This document shows, in pieces, positions 59,952 through 64,000 of a stretch of 64,000 bases of DNA. A program made the position numbers and the translations under genes. The notes beneath the pieces were generated by a model. It saw nothing but the letters and a program-made list of their open reading frames with translations, was not told the DNA's origin and searched no databases. This DNA comes from Bacillota bacterium (GTDB lineage: Bacteria > Bacillota > Clostridia > Lachnospirales > Lachnospiraceae): the NCBI GenBank assembly GCA_023409535.1, contig JAEYGZ010000037.1, positions 1-64,000 of the forward strand, written 5' to 3'. Each line of letters begins with the position of its first letter. Position 1 is the first letter of the stretch.

Positions 59952-60263
59952 ATGGCTACAATAAAAATAACAAAGAATAATTTTAAAGAAGAAGTATTAG
60001 AATCGAAGGAACCTATCCTGCTTGATTTCTGGGCATCCTGGTGTGGGCCCTGCCGCATGGTGGCGCCTGCCATTGATGAGATATCCGAAGAGGTAGCAGG
60101 AGTTAAGGTAGGTAAGATAAATATTGATGAAGAGTCTGAGCTTGCTGAGCAGTTCCGTGTCATGTCCATTCCTACCTTATTGGTGATTAAGAACGGCAAA
60201 GTATCCGCGCAGTCTGTGGGTGTGAAACCGAAGAAGGATATTATGCGGATGCTGGAGGGATAA
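59952..60263 (+). CDS. trx: Thioredoxin
   Basis: A 103-residue thioredoxin: DFWASWCGPCRMVAP contains the redox WCGPC pair, and SIPTLLVIKNGK the cis-Pro. The ATG follows ACAGGAGGTTTCCGT. It is a single gene with its own terminator. It reduces protein disulfides in the cytoplasm. Confidence 0.95.
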   Translation: MATIKITKNNFKEEVLESKEPILLDFWASWCGPCRMVAPAIDEISEEVAGVKVGKINIDEESELAEQFRVMSIPTLLVIKNGKVSAQSVGVKPKKDIMRMLEG

Positions 60264-60324
60264 ACCATAGCTTGGACAGCTGTAATATATGCCGTAATCG
60301 GAATTGAAAAAGAATTAAAATAAG

Positions 60325-60362
60325 CTGCATGCAGTACTGGGTTTCTGCATGCAGTTTTTTTT
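60325..60362 (+). terminator. Terminator after thioredoxin
   Basis: Two copies of CTGCATGCAG (60325-60334 and 60345-60354), each self-palindromic, form the stem; TTTTTTTT follows. TTGACA (60361-60366) just after starts the promoter of the next gene. Confidence 0.88.
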
Positions 60363-60452
60363 GACATCCAATTCAAGGTTGTGATATATAATATAAGCAT
60401 AGTGAGTATATCGGTAAGCTTGCTAGCAATTTACCAACGGGGAGGGGATACC

Positions 60453-61136
60453 TTGACGATATCACAGGAGCAGGAAACATATTTACAAGAGACACTGAGC
60501 TTTTGGAGAGAGCTGTCAGTCACGCAGAGAGAAGTAATCAGGCGGGCTATGGTAATAAAACATTTTGAGGAAGGGGATTCTATGTATGGCGGCTCGGAGT
60601 ATTGTGCCGGTCTGTTTTTAATTCACAAAGGGCAGGTAAGGGCCTTCATTATCTCGGAAGGCGGCAGAGAGATTACCCTGTACCGATTATTTGAACGGGA
60701 TGTCTGCGTATTCTCGGCTTCCTGCATGATGCGTAATATTACCTTTGATATCCATGTCGAAGTGGAAAAGCCTACGGTAGCATTTCTCATTCCTACGACG
60801 GTATTTTGCAAGCTGACGCAGGAATCCCTGCCGATCCAGTCCTTTACAAATCAATTGATGGCTTCCCGTTTTTCAGACGTTATGGAGACGCTGGAGCAGG
60901 TGCTTTTCACCAGCCTTGACCATCGCCTGGCCAACTATCTTCTGGAGCAGGCGGTAATTGAAGACAGTGACCGGCTTAAGATTACCCATGAGAAGATTGC
61001 CAATGATCTGGGGACTGCGCGGGAGGTAGTATCCCGAATGCTTAAATATTTTCAGAAGGAAGGAATGGTTGCGTTAAACCGTGGAACCATAAAGCTGTTG
61101 AATAAAGAGAAGCTTCACAAATTAGTTAACGCTTAA
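60453..61136 (+). CDS. Crp/Fnr-family transcriptional regulator
   Basis: A 227-residue CRP/FNR protein: cyclic-nucleotide-like effector domain (FEEGDSMYGGSEYCAGLFLI, about residues 32-51) and a C-terminal winged HTH (ITHEKIANDLGTAREVVSRML). No N-terminal Cys cluster of FNR type is seen; three Cys lie in the effector domain (SEYC, RDVCVFSASC). Start is TTG 60453 behind GGGGAGGGG. Its neighbour thioredoxin hints at redox or general stress regulation, but the ligand is unknown. Confidence 0.9.
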   Translation: MTISQEQETYLQETLSFWRELSVTQREVIRRAMVIKHFEEGDSMYGGSEYCAGLFLIHKGQVRAFIISEGGREITLYRLFERDVCVFSASCMMRNITFDIHVEVEKPTVAFLIPTTVFCKLTQESLPIQSFTNQLMASRFSDVMETLEQVLFTSLDHRLANYLLEQAVIEDSDRLKITHEKIANDLGTAREVVSRMLKYFQKEGMVALNRGTIKLLNKEKLHKLVNA

Positions 61137-61201
61137 GAAGCCAAATAAAAATAAATCATAAACAATGCGAAACAGTCAAAAATCATAAGGAGAACGAAGG
61201 A

Positions 61202-61882
61202 ATGGACAAGCCCATAAGAGAGCAGCTGGAAGAATTGGCCGAGGAGAAATATCGTGATTTTACAAAATCTCTGACACCGGGAAAGGAGAATATCCTTGGG
61301 GTCAGGCTGCCTGCCTTAAGAAAGCTGGCTATGAAGCTGGCCAAAGGAGACTGGCGTCAGTATCTGAAGGAGGCAGAGGATGATACCATGGAAGAGGTAA
61401 TGCTCCAAGGCATGGTAATCGGTTACTGTGACGCAGGGATTGATGAGGTATTAAAGCTTGCGCAGGGTTACATCCCGAAGATTGACTGCTGGTCCGTTTG
61501 TGATTGCTTCTGCGGGGGACTGAAGATAACGAAGGATCATAAGGAGCAGATGTGGGAGTTTATTCAATCCTATCTGGAATCGGCTCAGGAATATGAAATC
61601 CGCTTCGGAGTGGTTATGCTTTTATACTATCTTCAGCCGGAATACGCACCTTTTGCTTTTGTGCATTTTGACCGGATCAAGCAGGAGGGATATTATGTGA
61701 AGATGGCGGTAGCCTGGGTGCTGTCCATGTACTATGCGGAGCTGCCCGGACTGACCATGGAGTATCTGAAACGGAACGAACTGGATAAGTTTACTTATAA
61801 TAAAGCATTGCAAAAGATAACGGAATCCTTGAAGGTAGATCAGGAGACGAAGCATATTATAAAAGGTATGAAGCAAAAATAA
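61202..61882 (+). CDS. AlkD-like DNA alkylation repair protein
   Basis: A 226-residue all-helical protein resembling the AlkD HEAT-repeat DNA glycosylase family. LGVRLPALRKLAMKLAKGDW is typical, along with CWSVCDCFCGGLK and EIRFGVVMLLYYL. AlkD proteins excise positively charged alkylated bases without base flipping. It starts at ATG 61202 with AAGGAGAACGAAGGA. Confidence 0.82.
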   Translation: MDKPIREQLEELAEEKYRDFTKSLTPGKENILGVRLPALRKLAMKLAKGDWRQYLKEAEDDTMEEVMLQGMVIGYCDAGIDEVLKLAQGYIPKIDCWSVCDCFCGGLKITKDHKEQMWEFIQSYLESAQEYEIRFGVVMLLYYLQPEYAPFAFVHFDRIKQEGYYVKMAVAWVLSMYYAELPGLTMEYLKRNELDKFTYNKALQKITESLKVDQETKHIIKGMKQK

Positions 61883-61927
61883 TTTGTATCGGTTTGCATT
61901 TTATTCTGCCTTGGGCTAGCACGCAGG

Positions 61928-61956
61928 TTGACATAGAATCGCAAGAGGCGTAAAAT
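61928..61956 (+). promoter_or_regulatory. Promoter of the MBL-fold hydrolase gene
   Basis: TTGACA (61928-61933), 17-bp spacer, TAAAAT (61951-61956). Confidence 0.7.
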
Positions 61957-62049
61957 GATACCAATAAAACTGAAATAACAGATATTTCAACATTTTCCTT
62001 AATTTATCGGCTAAGAAGTATATCAATCAAATAATTGAGGAGGTTTTCT

Positions 62050-63651
62050 ATGAAACTGACATTTTTGGGTGCTGCCCATGAAGTTACGGGAAGCTGCTAT
62101 TATCTTGAGGCCTGCGGAAGGAATCTTCTGATTGACTGCGGTATGGAGCAGGGCAGGGATACTTACGAGAATCAGGAGATTCCCGTGCTGGCTGCCAATA
62201 TTGATGCGGTAATTTTAACCCATGCACATATGGATCATTCCGGCAAGCTGCCCCTCTTAGTTAGTCAGGGCTTTCGCGGAGATATTCATGCAACCTCGGC
62301 AACCACTGCATTATGTAATATAATGCTTCGTGACAGTGCCCATATTCAGATTGCAGAAGCAGAGTGGAAGAACCGAAAGAGCAAACGCTCCGGGAATGGA
62401 ATGGCCGTACCGGTTTATACCATGGAGGACACATTGGCAACCATTCGAAAATTTGTGTCTCACGGATATTCGGAAACCTTTAACCTATTTGACGGGATAG
62501 AGGTGCGGTTTACTGATGTCGGACATTTACTTGGATCAGCCAGTGTGGAGCTATGGATTACGGAGAATGGTGTCTCCAAGAAGATTGTTTTCTCCGGAGA
62601 TATCGGGAACCGGAACCAGCCTTTAATCAAGGACCCCAGCTATATTAAAGAAGCGGATTATGTCATTATGGAATCCACTTACGGGGATCGTGAGCATGGA
62701 AAAAATCCGGATTACATCAAGGAATTGACAGAAATTTTACAAACTACCTTCGATAAGGGAGGAAATGTGGTCATCCCCTCCTTTGCGGTAGGAAGAACCC
62801 AGGTATTATTATATTACTTACGGAAGATTAAGGACGAGCGTCTTGTTAAGGGGTACGGTAACTTTAAGGTATATGTGGACAGCCCCCTTGCGGTGGAAGC
62901 GACTCAGATCTTCCATGATTATATGCTGGGATACTTTGATGAAGAGGCGATGGCACTGGTGGAAAAGGGAGTGAATCCTCTGTCCTTCCCAGGACTGATA
63001 ACCTCAATTACCTCAGACGAATCAAAAGCGATCAACTTTGATGAAGATCCTAAGGTAATTATCTCAGCCTCAGGTATGTGTGATGCCGGAAGAATCCGCC
63101 ACCATTTAAAGCATAATCTCTGGAGGGAGAACAGCACGATTTTATTCGTAGGACATCAGTCCACGGGAAGTCTCGGCAGGATCATTCTGGATGGAGCCAG
63201 CGAGGTGAAGCTGTTTGGAGAGACGATTCAGGTTGCCGCTCAAATCAGACAGCTGTCCGGTGTCAGCGGTCATGCGGACAAGACAGGGCTTGTTAAGTGG
63301 CTGACCAGTTTTGAAAAAAAACCGGAGCGGGTCTTTGTTACGCATGGAGATGATCAGGTATGCGACCTGTTCACGGACTACATCAGTAAAGAGCTGGGGT
63401 ATCAGGCAGTTGCTCCCTATAGCGGGACAGTGTACGATCTGGCGCGTAACGTCTGTGTGGAGGAAGGCAGAAAGATACCGGCGGCAGTAAAGGCAGCCTC
63501 TGCAGGAAAGTCAGATACGGTATTTGAACGCCTTGTGCTTGCGGGCAAGCGCCTGGCTGCTGTTATACAGCATAATAAAGGCGGTGCCAATAAGGATATC
63601 GCAAAATTTACGAGTCAAATAAATTCCCTTTGTGATAAGTGGGAGCGATGA
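62050..63651 (+). CDS. MBL-fold hydrolase, RNA-specificity (beta-CASP) type
   Basis: A 533-residue metallo-beta-lactamase/beta-CASP protein. Zinc ligands lie in THAHMDHSG, the FSGDIGN and MESTYGDREH motifs; the C terminus has the RNA-metabolising MBL motif SGVSGHADKTGL and VFVTHGD. Relatives (Ysh1/CPSF73-like) are nucleases acting on RNA, but bacterial members of this group are poorly characterised. Start is ATG 62050 with GAGGAGGTTTTCT; an upstream ATG lies 15 bp earlier without a site. The C-terminal tail of about 50 residues is basic. Confidence 0.88.
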   Translation: MKLTFLGAAHEVTGSCYYLEACGRNLLIDCGMEQGRDTYENQEIPVLAANIDAVILTHAHMDHSGKLPLLVSQGFRGDIHATSATTALCNIMLRDSAHIQIAEAEWKNRKSKRSGNGMAVPVYTMEDTLATIRKFVSHGYSETFNLFDGIEVRFTDVGHLLGSASVELWITENGVSKKIVFSGDIGNRNQPLIKDPSYIKEADYVIMESTYGDREHGKNPDYIKELTEILQTTFDKGGNVVIPSFAVGRTQVLLYYLRKIKDERLVKGYGNFKVYVDSPLAVEATQIFHDYMLGYFDEEAMALVEKGVNPLSFPGLITSITSDESKAINFDEDPKVIISASGMCDAGRIRHHLKHNLWRENSTILFVGHQSTGSLGRIILDGASEVKLFGETIQVAAQIRQLSGVSGHADKTGLVKWLTSFEKKPERVFVTHGDDQVCDLFTDYISKELGYQAVAPYSGTVYDLARNVCVEEGRKIPAAVKAASAGKSDTVFERLVLAGKRLAAVIQHNKGGANKDIAKFTSQINSLCDKWER

Positions 63652-63670
63652 TTACTCAGGAGGAAACGAG

Positions 63671-64000
63671 TTGGATCAGAAAAACACAGCATACCCCGGT
63701 ATTATGAAAAAGACTGTCATAGCATTTGCAGCCGCATTGTTACTAATTCTGCTGTCATTTGCCTATCTTCTGTTTCAATATGCTTATATGAAGAAGGTGG
63801 AAAATACCGAGATAATGACGGCATATTCGTTGCTTGGCTTATTAACAGCCACAATTGTGTTGTTTTTTTGCCAGATACGTAAGGATTTATTGCTTCCATA
63901 TCGCCAATTTTATAAGGGTATTGAGGATGTCGGTATGGATAATTATCTGATATCCTTAATTGAGAATATTAACAACAATACCTCCTTCATGGAGATTCTG
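63671..64000 (+). CDS. Membrane protein, 5' part (runs off the window)
   Basis: An open frame of 110 codons continues beyond the window edge. Start is TTG 63671 with CAGGAGGAAACGAG; MDQKNTAYPGIMKKTV leads into one helix (VIAFAAALLLILLSFAYLLF), a short loop and a second (SLLGLLTATIVLFFC), then soluble sequence. A two-helix N terminus would suit a membrane-anchored signalling protein such as a sensor or diguanylate cyclase, but no domain is visible in this fragment. Confidence 0.75.
   Translation, partial: MDQKNTAYPGIMKKTVIAFAAALLLILLSFAYLLFQYAYMKKVENTEIMTAYSLLGLLTATIVLFFCQIRKDLLLPYRQFYKGIEDVGMDNYLISLIENINNNTSFMEIL

Overview
The window looks like the chromosome of a low-to-mid G+C anaerobic Firmicute, most likely a carbohydrate-fermenting member of the Lachnospiraceae or a close clostridial relative. 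This is inferred from gene content and sequence style, not from a marker gene. Supporting signs are a ferredoxin-linked 2-oxoacid oxidoreductase beside rubrerythrins, several carbohydrate ABC importers with LacI/AraC regulators, strong AGGAGG ribosome binding sites, TTGACA/TATAAT promoters, and an AraC regulator fused to a GH39-like domain. No rRNA, tRNA, CRISPR array or complete mobile element was seen.

Layout. 1-2075: a phased 20-bp repeat array at the left edge, a DUF2975 membrane protein with its XRE-type regulator, and two small membrane proteins (DUF4234, DUF2752). 2094-3610 (minus): a histidyl-tRNA-synthetase-like gene behind a leader that encodes a 16-residue peptide with four consecutive His codons and then a terminator hairpin, i.e. 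a histidine attenuator. 3778-6557: a zinc-phospholipase-like protein, a P-type ATPase remnant, and a G+C-rich two-gene drug-type ABC exporter. 6580-8310 (minus): a SIMPL protein and a LacI regulator. 8514-21051: a 12-gene carbohydrate operon divergent from that LacI gene. It encodes a Cys-rich small protein, two DUF4832-type proteins (one lacking the likely catalytic Glu residues), an acyltransferase, a Gfo/Idh/MocA oxidoreductase, an LplABC-type importer, a sugar-1-P nucleotidyltransferase, a NahK-like kinase, GalE and a CBM9-like protein. 21055-25115 (minus): an iron-siderophore ABC importer with an operator overlapping its start site, beside a LacI-type regulator (25221-26237).

26414-31625: KorAB-type oxidoreductase, rubrerythrin, a Ca2+/H+ exchanger, and a rubrerythrin-like protein with a degenerate metal site. 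31651-47462: glycan catabolism, with GH2 beta-galactosidase and its AraC regulator, a GH3 beta-glucosidase, an oligopeptide-type ABC importer that probably carries oligosaccharides, and the AraC-GH39 regulator in which the GH39 acid/base Glu is replaced by Ala. 47608-50244: glutamate racemase and a FAD amine oxidase. 50361-56332: a hairpin leader and short one-helix membrane ORF, xanthine phosphoribosyltransferase, and a BMP-type nucleoside ABC importer (purine salvage). 56367-59856: TetR regulator with a CrtI-like FAD oxidoreductase, divergent from an MFS exporter. 59952-64000: thioredoxin, a Crp/Fnr regulator, an AlkD-like protein, an MBL/beta-CASP-type hydrolase and the 5' part of a membrane protein.

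Best candidates for something undescribed are the histidine leader-peptide attenuator in front of the HisRS-like gene, and the 12-gene sugar operon. The operon combines the activation half of the galacto-N-biose/lacto-N-biose pathway (NahK-like kinase, nucleotidyltransferase, a GalE with Cys at the N-acetyl gate position) with DUF4832 proteins where a GH112 phosphorylase would be expected.
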